Shown: piece after piece, positions 54,557 through 64,000 of the stretch
How positions within the stretch are numbered: the stretch's first letter is position 1
Layout of the letters: each line of letters begins with the position of its first letter
From: Paraphoma chrysanthemicola
Lineage: Eukaryota > Ascomycota > Dothideomycetes > Pleosporales > Phaeosphaeriaceae
Length of the DNA stretch: 64,000 nucleotides
NCBI GenBank assembly: GCA_020744225.1
Contig: JAGMWG010000007.1
Coordinates: forward strand, 930,001 to 994,000
Direction: 5' to 3'
Made by a program: the position numbers and the translations under genes
The notes under the pieces: generated by a model
The model's database searches: none
What the model was told of the DNA's origin: nothing
The model's input: the letters and a program-made list of their open reading frames with translations, nothing else

Positions 54557-56428
54557 TCATGCTCCATTAGCAGGCTGTTGATATCCCTTGCCATCAATGA
54601 TCGTTGTCAGTGTCCCGCTGGCATTGAAGATATTAATCAACGCGTCAATAGTAACGTGAAAACCATCAGGGCTCGTAGTTTTGCTTGCATTTACGATGCC
54701 AGTCTGAACGATATCTGAGTACCAGTCCAACTTGTTTTTCCAGTAATTCGGATAAAGAATGGTGCGTGCAACATCTTCCCACCCATTCAAAACGTGGTCG
54801 CCGTCATCCGAATAATTGGTGTAGTTGACCGCTACACGATCGATGGACTGGTTACCGGTGAAACTGACTTGAGCTTGACCTGAAACCTCGCCATGAAGAG
54901 TGTAGTTGCCTGGCTTCAGACTTGGAATGGAAGGATACTCAACGCCTGGTGGGAATGACATCGCCCAAGGTAACTGATTTGGAACTTTGTAGACTGGCGC
55001 TGGAGGCGTTGGGCTGCGGTCCGTGAGACGTGCGAGCATAACTCGGTATTCTCGCCCACCCTGAGCCGTCGAATTGGGGCAAGGCAAGGGATTACTACCA
55101 CCGCAGGATGGTGGCGTGACTAGTGCTTGCCAATACACGACCCGCGTGCTGTCGAGCGAGAATGCCGGATCTGCTCGCCCATTCCAATTGGGATCATTGA
55201 CACTGCCGTCCTTTCCATCACCGGCAGCATTAATCTGCTGGCCGTAATAGTCCTCACTCGCCCGATCGCCGTAGTAGTCGAGCATGATGGGTTGAAAGAA
55301 GCGGCGTGGGCCGTTATTTCGTGTAGATGCGGCTACCGTAACGCCTACGATGTCGACAAGAGGTGGAATGCCGCGCATACCCGACATCCACATCTGTCGC
55401 TCTGATACGCGTGTATCCATCGTCACGAACCACTCGTTGCTCGCAGAGAAAGCGATGGGGTCGGCATATTCAGGGTGGCTGGTCAAGCGCCGAACGTCTC
55501 CGGTTTCCATGTGCACGGCATACAAATCGATGTTGGTCGATTCCGTGGACGCACCAATATATGTGATCTCGGCGCCATCGCCGCTGAAGCCGCGGAGCTC
55601 ACCCACAGTGATTGCATCATGATTAAGGTGAAGCTCCACACCATCGACTGTTATCCAATTCCATCGTTTTGGGTCCACAAGCAGATTGACGTTGACCAAT
55701 TCATATCGAGGGACAAGTGTTTCTCCAACAGTCGGATGTGCGTTAAATTCAAGGCGGCCAAGGAAGCAGCTCTGGCCACCATCTCCTGTGAAAGAGCTCC
55801 ATCCAATATGTTTATCGTCAGGGTGTATCCGCAACTCTCGGGGAGTGCCACCAGGTTCCGTGGCATTCGAAGACACTTGCCAGAAGATTGGGTATATATG
55901 AATACGATCTGGAGTGCAGCTGTCACTACCTAGAGGATGGCCGTCACAATCGAGGATGTTGTGACCCCAGACTGCTTTGTCGCCGCTGCGAAAGACGTGA
56001 GGATAGTCTGTCTGTGGGTTCAGTGACTGCGCGTTGTCTGAAGGGACTGCACAGCTTAAGCATTTCCAGGGGTCGCCGTTGCTGAAGTTTGTGCCATCCG
56101 CTTTGACCAAAATGAGATGTTCTCCGCTGTAGGCACTGGCTGGGTTGGGGGCGGCGGGAGCACCAACGAATTCGACGTTGACGATCACATTCTCTCCATC
56201 TGGCGTAAAGTCGCCCGCCTGAAAACGACCATTGCCAAGGTCTCGAGCGATACAACCTGTGCCATGAGGATTGATAGCAGCTGTACAGGCGCCCACATCT
56301 CGGCTAGGAGAGACCGGTGGCAAAGGTAGTTCTACAATCTCTATCGGCTCAGGATCCGGAGGGGGTAAAGACTGTGAGACAGAACCGGTTGTGCAAAATG
56401 CAATACAGAGGTAGACAAAGAACATCAT
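54557..56428 (-). CDS. Secreted saponin-hydrolase-like protein
   Basis: Single exon, 623 aa. It starts with a signal peptide (MMFFVYLCIAFCTTGSVSQS) and a Pro-rich segment (EIVELPLPPVSPSRD). Blocks match, as I recall them, fungal proteins annotated as saponin hydrolase, first known from a soybean-saponin-degrading fungus: FQAGDFTPDGENVIVNVEFVG, DPWKCLSC, DYPHVFRSGDKAVWGHNILDC, HPDDKHIGWSSFTGDGGQ, YGDRASEDYYGQQINAAGDG. Repeated GDG/SxD segments suggest a beta-propeller of TolB/PD40 kind. Several N-glycosylation sequons (NYTNYS, NATEP, NQS) fit secretion. Known members remove glucuronyl sugar from triterpenoid saponins of plants, which would link this gene to saprotrophy or plant interaction. 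Substrate here is inferred from family only. An alternative start two residues later (the second Met) is trivial. Confidence 0.82.
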   Translation of the reverse strand: MMFFVYLCIAFCTTGSVSQSLPPPDPEPIEIVELPLPPVSPSRDVGACTAAINPHGTGCIARDLGNGRFQAGDFTPDGENVIVNVEFVGAPAAPNPASAYSGEHLILVKADGTNFSNGDPWKCLSCAVPSDNAQSLNPQTDYPHVFRSGDKAVWGHNILDCDGHPLGSDSCTPDRIHIYPIFWQVSSNATEPGGTPRELRIHPDDKHIGWSSFTGDGGQSCFLGRLEFNAHPTVGETLVPRYELVNVNLLVDPKRWNWITVDGVELHLNHDAITVGELRGFSGDGAEITYIGASTESTNIDLYAVHMETGDVRRLTSHPEYADPIAFSASNEWFVTMDTRVSERQMWMSGMRGIPPLVDIVGVTVAASTRNNGPRRFFQPIMLDYYGDRASEDYYGQQINAAGDGKDGSVNDPNWNGRADPAFSLDSTRVVYWQALVTPPSCGGSNPLPCPNSTAQGGREYRVMLARLTDRSPTPPAPVYKVPNQLPWAMSFPPGVEYPSIPSLKPGNYTLHGEVSGQAQVSFTGNQSIDRVAVNYTNYSDDGDHVLNGWEDVARTILYPNYWKNKLDWYSDIVQTGIVNASKTTSPDGFHVTIDALINIFNASGTLTTIIDGKGYQQPANGA

Positions 56429-57290
56429 AGCAACCGATGATAGAAGTACTGCGTGTATTTGTCGCCATGTTGACGTGGTCTTCTTATACTTTCAAGCTTT
56501 GTTAGCAACAGAGCACCTGGCCGTGAACGCAATTTGGCCCAAACTAGCGCTTGTCTTACCAAAAGAATATTGCCCGGAGAGCTATGCAAGCGTTTTCGCT
56601 CTATGTAGCGTGCATCACATGTGCCGTATCCCATGTCTGCCATAGTAGACCTGTGTGACGCGAGACAGGTTCGGCGCTTGAGCAACCGATGGGGAAGTTG
56701 AGAAGAGATGCAAGGAAACCTGGTACTAAACCTTACATTTAGATCCCTGTGTGACTAGGGCTTGAAATGTGTAAACTGGATGGGGCGCGGCGATCATGGA
56801 CTGAAGCATGCAGTCAATCCGGTGAAGCTCAACGACGTAGAAGGGTGCCCTGGAGTAATCGGACGTGAATTGCAAGGTATTCACTGCAATACCAGATTAA
56901 TACGTTTTCCCACTCTCTGCTCTGCTTCGGAATAATTGTATGTTCACCCTAGAGGCTATTGGTCATGTAGCGTCGAAATGCCGAAGATGCCGTACGAGAT
57001 ACGCGTATGCATCGACCACGTAGCACAATGAGCGGAATAACTTACTCAATCAGACCTAGGAGAAAGCGCTGAACACTTCACATACAAGTGCCAGACGCTG
57101 TTGTACCGACGTGAAGCAAATTCGATGGAGTGTGCCACTAATCCTTGATGAAAGTCGCGTTGCTGCATCTAAAGTGCGAGGGGAGGAGGTGCGTGGCAGC
57201 GGCAGTGGGGCAATCGCAAATGGGACAGGCGCGCTTTTCCTTTCTTTCAACGAACTGATCACAACCCAGTTGCATCCACAACACCAATGA
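56429..57290. other. Intergenic, nothing recognised
   Basis: 862 bp between the 5' end of the saponin-hydrolase-like gene and the 3' end of the methyltransferase gene, both on the minus strand. A minus frame (56425-56685) has no motif and is probably leader or chance. Confidence 0.4.
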
Positions 57291-58484
57291 TCAGATAGCT
57301 TCCACCTCGATAACCTTATTCACAGACCCTTCGAGATCCCATATCTGCATGACTCGCAGGCCCGGCACTCCATTCACCAAGGCCTTCCAGTCCCGTTCCC
57401 TTCGTTCCTGTGCCGAGTGCACTTCCATCATCAGAAGATCGACGCTTGTTTCGAACCAGCCCGCATTCTCATCTGGTATGATGATCTCGTCCAAGATGAT
57501 CCTGCTATATCCTGGAGTCATGGACAGTCGTAGATTGGCCAGTATTTTGCTGCACTCAGCATCCGGCCAGTCATGAAGGCACATCTTGAGATAGTACACC
57601 TTCGCGGCCTTGACTGGTTGGGGAGTAAAAAAGTCATGGCCCATAATCTCAATCCGGTGCTGAGCGAACATATCCGCGTCCAGCGAGTCGATGGTCGTGG
57701 GGAGATCTTGCAAGATTAAGCGTCCAGGCCCGGCTGGTTGCGCCGACTCGTATGCGAGAAGATCATGTCCGCCACTTCCACCAACGTCGACGACCAGGAC
57801 ATCGTCTGGCTGAACTCTGACGTCGCCGAATATGGCGCTCATCAAATTGGGTACCTCAAACCACCTCAACCCAACGGTTTTGAAGTCCATATGATTACGG
57901 AGTGCTTCGAGCTTCGCTTTCCTCCCAGGAGCGTTGACGTATTCGAAGAAATGTTGGGTTGTGTTATACGCCAGCTGCCACGCAGTCTTGTTCTTGTTAG
58001 TTGGATTGGCGTAGCCGGAATCTTTGAGGAACTCGGGCACAGCTCCCGCGACAGGAAGCATTTGGTATATGTCGTCAATCGCGCCTTTGGCACCAGGCGT
58101 AGCACAGCAACGCGTTACATTGTTGGCCAAGTACGTATCTGGCCCAGTTTCTTCCACGAAATTTTCGGTTGCGACGTGTTTGAGCAGGCGCTCCACCAGC
58201 CGAGGATCGGCACCAGTCTTGCTGGCCAGTTCTGTAGCTGCAACCGGCAACGTAGCGACGGCGAGAAGATTGAAGATCCTCAAGTCAGCCAGGACTTTTG
58301 TCGCCATGAAGAGTGCAGGCTCATGATAGATCATGCGCATGATCTTCTCGTGCGGCTTCTCCAGCTGTGATACAAGAGCGCGAGCAGATGCCAGAAGCTC
58401 CAACCGTTGTCGCTCATTGTCAGACTCCATGACCGATGCCATAGCTGCAAGGCTCGCGATATGGCCAGAGACAGTGGATGTCAT
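57291..58484 (-). CDS. COMT-type SAM-dependent O-methyltransferase
   Basis: Small-molecule O-methyltransferase of the plant caffeate/fungal sterigmatocystin-type family (class II, homodimeric). Single exon, 397 aa from ATG at 58484. An N-terminal helical dimerisation and winged-helix region (ADLRIFNLLAV, ASKTGADPRLVERLLKHVA) is followed by SAM motif I VVDVGGSGGHDLL, then RLILQDLPTTID, GHDFFTPQPV, and YYLKMCLHDWPDAECSKIL with the catalytic-base His in HDW. LLMMEVHSAQERRERDWKAL completes the fold. Such enzymes usually tailor aromatic polyketides, but no synthase or other cluster backbone lies in this window, so the substrate is unknown. All catalytic residues I can check are present. C-terminal VNKVIEVEAI matches normal family ends. 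Confidence 0.93.
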   Translation of the reverse strand: MTSTVSGHIASLAAMASVMESDNERQRLELLASARALVSQLEKPHEKIMRMIYHEPALFMATKVLADLRIFNLLAVATLPVAATELASKTGADPRLVERLLKHVATENFVEETGPDTYLANNVTRCCATPGAKGAIDDIYQMLPVAGAVPEFLKDSGYANPTNKNKTAWQLAYNTTQHFFEYVNAPGRKAKLEALRNHMDFKTVGLRWFEVPNLMSAIFGDVRVQPDDVLVVDVGGSGGHDLLAYESAQPAGPGRLILQDLPTTIDSLDADMFAQHRIEIMGHDFFTPQPVKAAKVYYLKMCLHDWPDAECSKILANLRLSMTPGYSRIILDEIIIPDENAGWFETSVDLLMMEVHSAQERRERDWKALVNGVPGLRVMQIWDLEGSVNKVIEVEAI

Positions 58485-59325
58485 TTTGAATTTCCAGGGC
58501 TGCGGCAACACTTCGAAGCTGTCAATAATGATCCAAAATGCGACCTACAACCGGCGCCGTACCTTGGTAAGAGCTTGAGATGCTGTCAAGATTTATAGAT
58601 GGGAGAGAAGTTGCGTTCACAACAAAGTTGCGGTATAAATTGATTTCTTACACCCAGTCCCCGCTGTTCGAGGGGCAACAAAAGTAGAATGGATGACCTC
58701 GACAGCCTCTACTTAGGCAAGCAGGGTGGGACAACTTACGTCCTGCAGTCAGCCCGTACCATTGCACTAGCCAGAACTCACGCTGTTGCCAAGTAGGTAA
58801 GATCTTGCGAACAACCTATGTATGTCGCGGCTCTAGACGAGTACAGCACGGGAAGATCTGATGCGGGGTACATTTCGTATCACGGCAGGCCTCACCGCAC
58901 AAACTGAGGTCTGCTTTTCCGTACACAGCACATTGCCTAGCGCTTACGTGATCTGCCCATCACTCGCTCGACCTAACCTTCTTCGTGAGCAGAAATGTGT
59001 GCCACAAGATTGAGATGCGAGATTGTGATGTAGAAAGGATGGTGAAACGCGACGACAAGACTCATTCTGAAAATGTTCCATTGACAAGTTTGTAAGAACA
59101 TACTATCACCTTCACTGAAGGACAAGAAGTCAAGATTATTCCGCAAATTTCGCCCAGAATGGAGACTTATAGCACACCGGCGGAAATGATTTTACTAGGA
59201 CAATTATTCGTCCTCCTTGTTGATGGCAGCCCGACTATTCCTCGACAACAGCTCGTTTCCGACCACAGCAGGATTCTCAAACGATGCAGTAGTCGAGCCA
59301 ACCTCCTAGGACTATCCAATGAGCA
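58485..59325. other. Intergenic, nothing recognised
   Basis: 841 bp upstream of the methyltransferase and downstream of the F-box-like gene. The plus frame starting at 59159 is opposite the last exon of that gene and is not considered real. Confidence 0.4.
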
Positions 59326-61049
59326 TCATGGACGGAGCTCAATTTCCTCCCAACGCAGTGCATCCAACGCACGAGGATTCGCGTCTTTCACAGATATGTG
59401 TCCGCGTCCTATAAAGCGATCGATACATTTTCGACAGCAAATCCCAATGCCTCTCATTCCGATGGTACTGATTCGGACCCATTCGTCCTTGTCTTCTTCA
59501 TCCAAAGCGTCGTTGTCATCGTCTTTCGTGAGTCTCCACACTACTCGTTGCTTTTCTGAGCTGATTTGGTCCAGGATGAGATTCTTCAACGTGGGTGAAA
59601 TCTTCAATGAGCGAAATGTGATTACCCAATTTCCGAAAAGAAAGCAGGAGCTGAACCACAAGATGGATAGACTAGACTTGTGGTAGTCCAGAAAAGGCTG
59701 CAGTGTGTCCATGGTGATGACGAAACCAGTAAGTACCAAGTTTGTCAGTTTTGGCCATCGAAGGCTTGAGATAGTAGCCCATGCCGTTTGCATCATCGTC
59801 AGATCAGGCCAAAACTCCTCTATCGTCTTCTTGTCGAGACTAAGAGATAGTTTTGTAAGATTGGAGCATTGTTTGAGCATTGCATGCAAGCCAGAAACCT
59901 CGTCTAGTCCTGAGGCGATTGATCAGCATCGATTATGGCATGTGTAGTATGCGAAGATCATACCGACATCTCCAGTGAGGTTAAGTGTGAGTTCAGTGAG
60001 CTCCTCGAATCGAGCGCTGTTTTTCAAGACAGTCTGGCTAAGTCGCATAGCGGTCGGCTGATACCGTGATAAGTACCCCACCCACCAGGCGTGAAGTTCA
60101 AGTGCTGGACTGTAGCCTCAGAGCGAATTATGGCATTGAAGATCATGGTGGGAGGATGACCACTGATGCTTGCTTCGAGCCTGTGCAGCTCCTCTGGGTA
60201 TAATTTGTTGAGGCTTGGTGCTACGAAGATGGATCGCAAGGAGAGCCGTCTCAGTGCGACAGCGAGCAAAGCTGTCTCGAAAGATTCATGGAGAAGCATA
60301 CCTCGCACCTCAGGTATCTCGATCGCTTTGCTGACTCTCTGCCAGTATGTGCTATCGCTTGGTTGATCGTCTTCGCAATCCTTTGGCGCTCGGAAAACTA
60401 AGGTTTGAATTTGAGACATCAAAGGTTCGCAATTTGATAGCTCGAAGAGGCCCACGATACCCTTTTTGCTAAAGCGCACGGCATGCAAGTTGAACGAACG
60501 CACGAATACGTGATCAGTCTTCGCGCGAATGGTTCGGGAGACGGCTCGGAATTCCAAGAGTCCATCATGGTGCGAAAACTCTCCTTGACTGTTATTGCCG
60601 CAGATGCAATATTGGGCGAGCTGTTGTAGAACTTCGGTGGGCAGATTCTCTAGTGCAGACAGCTTCGGATGCTCGTGGAGTGTTGTTCGGGTGGCGTTGT
60701 CCTCATATGCCTCGCTGGCGCTGTCGCTCTCACCTCCAAGTATGTGAGACGCGATGTAATCGAGAAGCTCTTCAGGCAAGAGCTCTAGTGTGGGCAAGGC
60801 ATTGGGATTCTCATCGTTCCACTGCTCGGCAGCCGCCAAAACCGAAGCCTTCCGGGAGCCATCGCAATTCTTTCCAAGAAGAAGGGAGGCTAATTGCTGT
60901 CGTACCTGCGGAGGCAAGCGGTCGAAGACTACGAGTGTCTTTGGATTATCGATGGTCAAGCGTTCAAACGAGGGAGTGGAGCGCTTGTTCTTGGAAGCTT
61001 GTTGCTTAGCAGGCACGACTTTTGTTGGCTTGGAACCCTTCGCACGCAT
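59326..61049 (-). CDS. F-box-like protein with three N-terminal LP motifs
   Basis: Exons 61049-60082, 60037-59964 and 59909-59326 join in phase to 541 aa. The basic N-terminus (MRAKGSKPTKVVPAKQQ) is followed by three short segments that each look like the first helix of an F-box: FDRLPPQVRQQLASLLLG, LELLPEELLDYIASHILGG and LENLPTEVLQQLAQYCICG. The third runs on into LLEFRAVSRTIRAKTDHVFVRSFN, the usual F-box continuation. The C-terminal half has leucine-rich, LRR-like spacing (LTELTLNL, LTKLSLSLD, LTNLVLTGF) and an acidic patch near the end. F-box proteins recruit substrates to SCF ubiquitin ligases; the target is unknown. Both introns are short; the first (44 nt, GTGGGG..TTAG) is weak, so that junction could be off. 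Confidence 0.75.
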
Positions 61050-62637
61050 GTTGGCCGAGAATATTGGCGAGAAGGAGCGTTGTCTGGTGCAGATTTTGTC
61101 GAGGATGAGAAGGCGCCCGTACGCAAACAGCTGACGTGACTAGTGAAGGTGAACAACGCGAATTTCGGCTTCACTTCCTTAGAACAACAAACAACATTAC
61201 ATGTCCACGTGTGCGCGCGCCATTGCATCAGGGTCTCAAAGATACTAATCTCGCATTTGTACGCGTTCTAGCTGTACATGACACAAAATGTGCGATCGTG
61301 TTGCAGTGGTGAAGCTGAAGGTCGCGGTTGAACTTCGACGTCCACGGCACACGATTAAGCAACATGAACTTAATTAGCTTTCAGCTCAGAACTTGATCAA
61401 TTGTAAGGTAAAACTCAAAGACCAACTCAGACGCGAGTTCTCAGTCCGCTGTGGAGCTTTAGAGGTGCGACGATGTACTTGTTGGGTGAGTGGCAATCAA
61501 GAATGGGTTGGAAAGATATTACTGTATTATTACTGGAAAGTCTTCCTCCTGGTAAAGTGAGAGATCAACGCCTGCTTAGACGAATCTGCTCTGGTATCGA
61601 ACGCCACCTGATATGCTCCCTACTAGAATGTACGCGAAAAGGCCCTCTGCACGCTCGCACGCGATGCGTCTCTGCTCATGGAATTGATCTGCTGGACGTT
61701 AACATGCAACCATATATTGATAGACTCGTGGAACATACATTGGCGTATTTTAAAAAAGTCTATGCCGCCCGCGAGTAGACTTCAGCTATGCTTTGGAGCC
61801 ACGAGTTGAGGTGCTGCTTGAGATGCATATGTGGGTGGGGCATATGAAGGTGATGTTTTCCCGTAAAGTGCATCATGTTGCTGATTATTTGACTCGTGCC
61901 TTAGTCGATGGTTGTGATGGTCGCGTGTGGTGGTTTTGAGATCTTGAGATTTAAGGCTGTTGTGATGGTTCTCCTAAATTGGCGGAAGGATGAGGAAATT
62001 ATATACAGGCCGTGTCGACTTCATCACAGGTGTTGTTGGGATCTCCTAGTGTCTAAGGTGGGAAGACTGTGGCGTTACATTGACGGCGGATAATGTCGTG
62101 AGGTGATCACGAAAATTCTTCGGAAAAGTCACACCACGAGCCCAGCGGCATGCATTTAGCCTATTTATCCGACATTTCCACATGCGCTACTACACTCACG
62201 CCGGAAAAGTCTTCTAAGCAATTTTTTTGGCACGCGGGAAGTATCGGGCAGATGCCTACCTCGTGTACTAACGAGCATTCCAACGTCGCCCGAAGTGACG
62301 CGACAGTCAGCCCTCTCAGGATGGTCGCTTGATTTGCTACTACCCTGGATACTAATCTTGTGACTTCAGAATCACGACAGTGACTACTCTCGATGCTAAT
62401 TTCCACGAGCTATTTTCATCAAGCCACTTATGATACACCAGTTGTCCAAAAGGCTCATTTCGCTCCATGCTCAAGCGAAAGCCGAAGTCAGAGGCCCAAG
62501 AATTTCACCATAGATGCGTCATTCACGGGACCAGCACATCTATTTTGGCGTGAAAGAAATTTCACTTTGTCTACCTTGGCACGGCGATCTTGAGTTCTCG
62601 ACTGTCATGATCGAGAATCATGGTGAATGATAATGTT
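61050..62637. other. Long intergenic region
   Basis: 1.6 kb upstream of the F-box-like gene and downstream of the DUF6594 gene. No coding signal, repeat or RNA gene recognised. Confidence 0.4.
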
Positions 62638-63906
62638 TCAAGAAACAGCCTTGTTCTGTCCTTGCCCAACGGAATTGCCGATAAAAACAATGAGTACCGC
62701 GCTATAAGCTGCGCTAGCTGCGAACAGTTCTGCTCGCTTTGCTTGTGTAAAGCGGCCCATGGATGCCGCGAAAACGAGCGAGAAACCGACCAGTAAGCCT
62801 ATATTAAGGAAAGGCCATCCCTTGCCTTCTAACCACGATAATCCATACATGATGAATACCGGTACAGCTAACAACATTACGATCACGAACACAATAATCG
62901 CCGTTGTGAGATTCTCAATCCGTGGGACAGAATAGTAGGTCGTGAAATCGTCGATGTTTTCGATCGATTGCTTGCTCATGTCGTCAAAGTACTGTAAGCA
63001 TACGTCAGCTAATGCGCTCCTCGCCTCAGCGCAGTTACTCACTCGACGAAATACTTTCGGTAGCTTCGGTATCATTTTGGCTTCGATCCAGCCATCCATT
63101 TCGCCCCACTCTGCTCTCGGGCGAAGAGTGATGAGGTCACCTTTCCTGAAGATGAAATCTTCTTCTGCTTCGGAGCTCAGCGGCTTTTCATTAAAGAACC
63201 AGGTTCGAAAGTTGATGTAGTCCCGATCGTTTGGACGTTTGAACTCTGACAGCTCACGAGTTTTTACAAGGATCTCGTCATAATGTAAAAGTTTCTTCCT
63301 GATCTGTTCAAGTAGAGCAGCGCGATCGCTTATAGGAGCCGCCGCCTTATCCTTCCTAACCGCAACGGAACCATTAGAATTGGTGAGAGGCGAACCATTC
63401 GTGCTGGTACGAGGCCCTCCGTCATTGTGCTCTGGTTCTGCCTCCTCCGGAAGAGCCTGCGCCTGGTCAGCCTCGCGAGACGTGACACGCTTCTCGCGTT
63501 CACTATCGCCCGACTCAGAGTCCTCTATATCTATCTGCTTTAGTTTATCTTCCATACTCCGAAGCTCATCCTGAATTTGAAGAATTACACGGGCATGCAG
63601 ATAGTCGAAGGAGCGATAAATCGCAAAGCTAGGCCTGTTGGATTGAAAAGCAGCTTGGCGAGGATAGCCCAAGGGAAAGTCTTGTACTATGTATGGCGTC
63701 AACCGTTGCCACAATGTGTTATGGATCTATTTCTTACCGTCCCAATTTAGCCAAGTGTGAAGCTCTTGTTTAATGGCCTTCAACTCAGCCTTCGCCTCTT
63801 CGTCCTTCTGATTCTTTTCGGCCCTCTTCAGCTCTCCAGCAATCCGCTTCTTCTTGTGTTGCTCCAGAAGCTCATAGAGCTCTTTCATCGGTCGTCTGTT
63901 CTTCAT
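62638..63906 (-). CDS. DUF6594 membrane protein (5' end near window edge)
   Basis: Three exons, 63906-63738, 63686-63043 and 62991-62638, give 388 aa in phase. The first exon encodes a charged helix (LYELLEQHKKKRIAGELKR, KAELKAIKQELHTWLNWD). Exon 2 holds the DUF6594 opening (FPLGYPRQAAFQSNRPSFAIYRSFDYLHARVILQIQDEL), an acidic/Ser linker, then ALLEQIRKKLLHYDEILVKTREL and FRKGDLITLRP. Exon 3 ends with three TM helices (AIIVFVIVMLLAVPVFI, FLNIGLLVGFSLVFA, AYSAVLIVFIGNSV), the family's standard C-terminus. The start is uncertain: ATGs at 63906 and 63888 are available, and a further upstream exon may lie beyond the window. DUF6594 proteins are widespread in filamentous ascomycetes and their function is unknown. 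The first exon was too short to stand out alone; splicing supports it. Confidence 0.8.
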
Positions 63907-64000
63907 CCTTCTCGTTCTGCCTTTCAGATGGTCTGTAGTTGTTCGTCATAGAGGACAATCATCTGTGCTCCTCTTCGACATACCTTGATCCGATAATGTG

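Noticed and set aside
57738..58370. 210-aa plus-strand frame opposite the O-methyltransferase
   Set aside because: Shadow of a strongly conserved minus-strand coding region; no independent domain.
50000..58500. Secondary-metabolite biosynthetic gene cluster
   Set aside because: A methyltransferase and a thiolase-like gene are present but no PKS, NRPS, terpene synthase, P450 or cluster regulator; the genes look individually accessory.

Overview
The window is nuclear DNA of a filamentous ascomycete (Pezizomycotina; probably Dothideomycetes, an inference from gene content). The evidence is short spliceosomal introns (about 42-106 nt, one of 234 nt) with GT..AG ends and CTAAC/CTGAC-like branch points, a HET-domain gene, a Zn2Cys6-type regulator, DUF1996 and DUF6594 proteins, a kinesin-3 and a PIR-type wall protein. 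Gene density is about one gene per 3 kb. I found no CRISPR, rRNA, convincing tRNA or intact transposon.

Layout. 1-8.7 kb is a decaying accessory block: a truncated monocarboxylate-type MFS transporter, a PTR2-type peptide transporter remnant and a fungal transcription-factor pseudogene surround one intact, peroxisome-targeted D-amino-acid oxidase. Every in-frame stop I traced in the three broken genes is TAG and could derive from CAG or TGG, the pattern left by C-to-T change at CpA (RIP-like). 9.5-22.4 kb holds an uncharacterised 211-aa protein, a 1035-aa single-pass membrane protein, an Mnn10-type alpha-1,6-mannosyltransferase, a second membrane protein and a secreted PAN/apple protein. 23-31.7 kb has a HET allorecognition-type gene, a PHS-family MFS phosphate transporter and a small PIR/GPI wall protein.

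32.9-49.7 kb is a housekeeping core: TRM5 (tRNA m1G37 methyltransferase, with a candidate spliced mitochondrial presequence) sharing a 306-bp divergent promoter with an Unc104/KIF1-type kinesin-3, then the RAD17 checkpoint clamp loader, then a 1878-aa coiled-coil protein of unknown function. 50-64 kb returns to accessory content: a thiolase-like protein with a peroxisomal C-terminus, a secreted DUF1996 protein, a secreted saponin-hydrolase-like protein, a COMT-type O-methyltransferase, an F-box-like protein and a DUF6594 membrane protein at the edge.

Two enzymes (D-amino-acid oxidase, thiolase-like) end in PTS1 tripeptides. Several products are secreted or act at the cell surface (PAN, PIR, DUF1996, saponin hydrolase-like), and Mnn10 would extend mannan on such proteins. 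Exon boundaries were assigned by hand from frame continuity and splice motifs; most close exactly in phase, but they have not been tested against transcripts.
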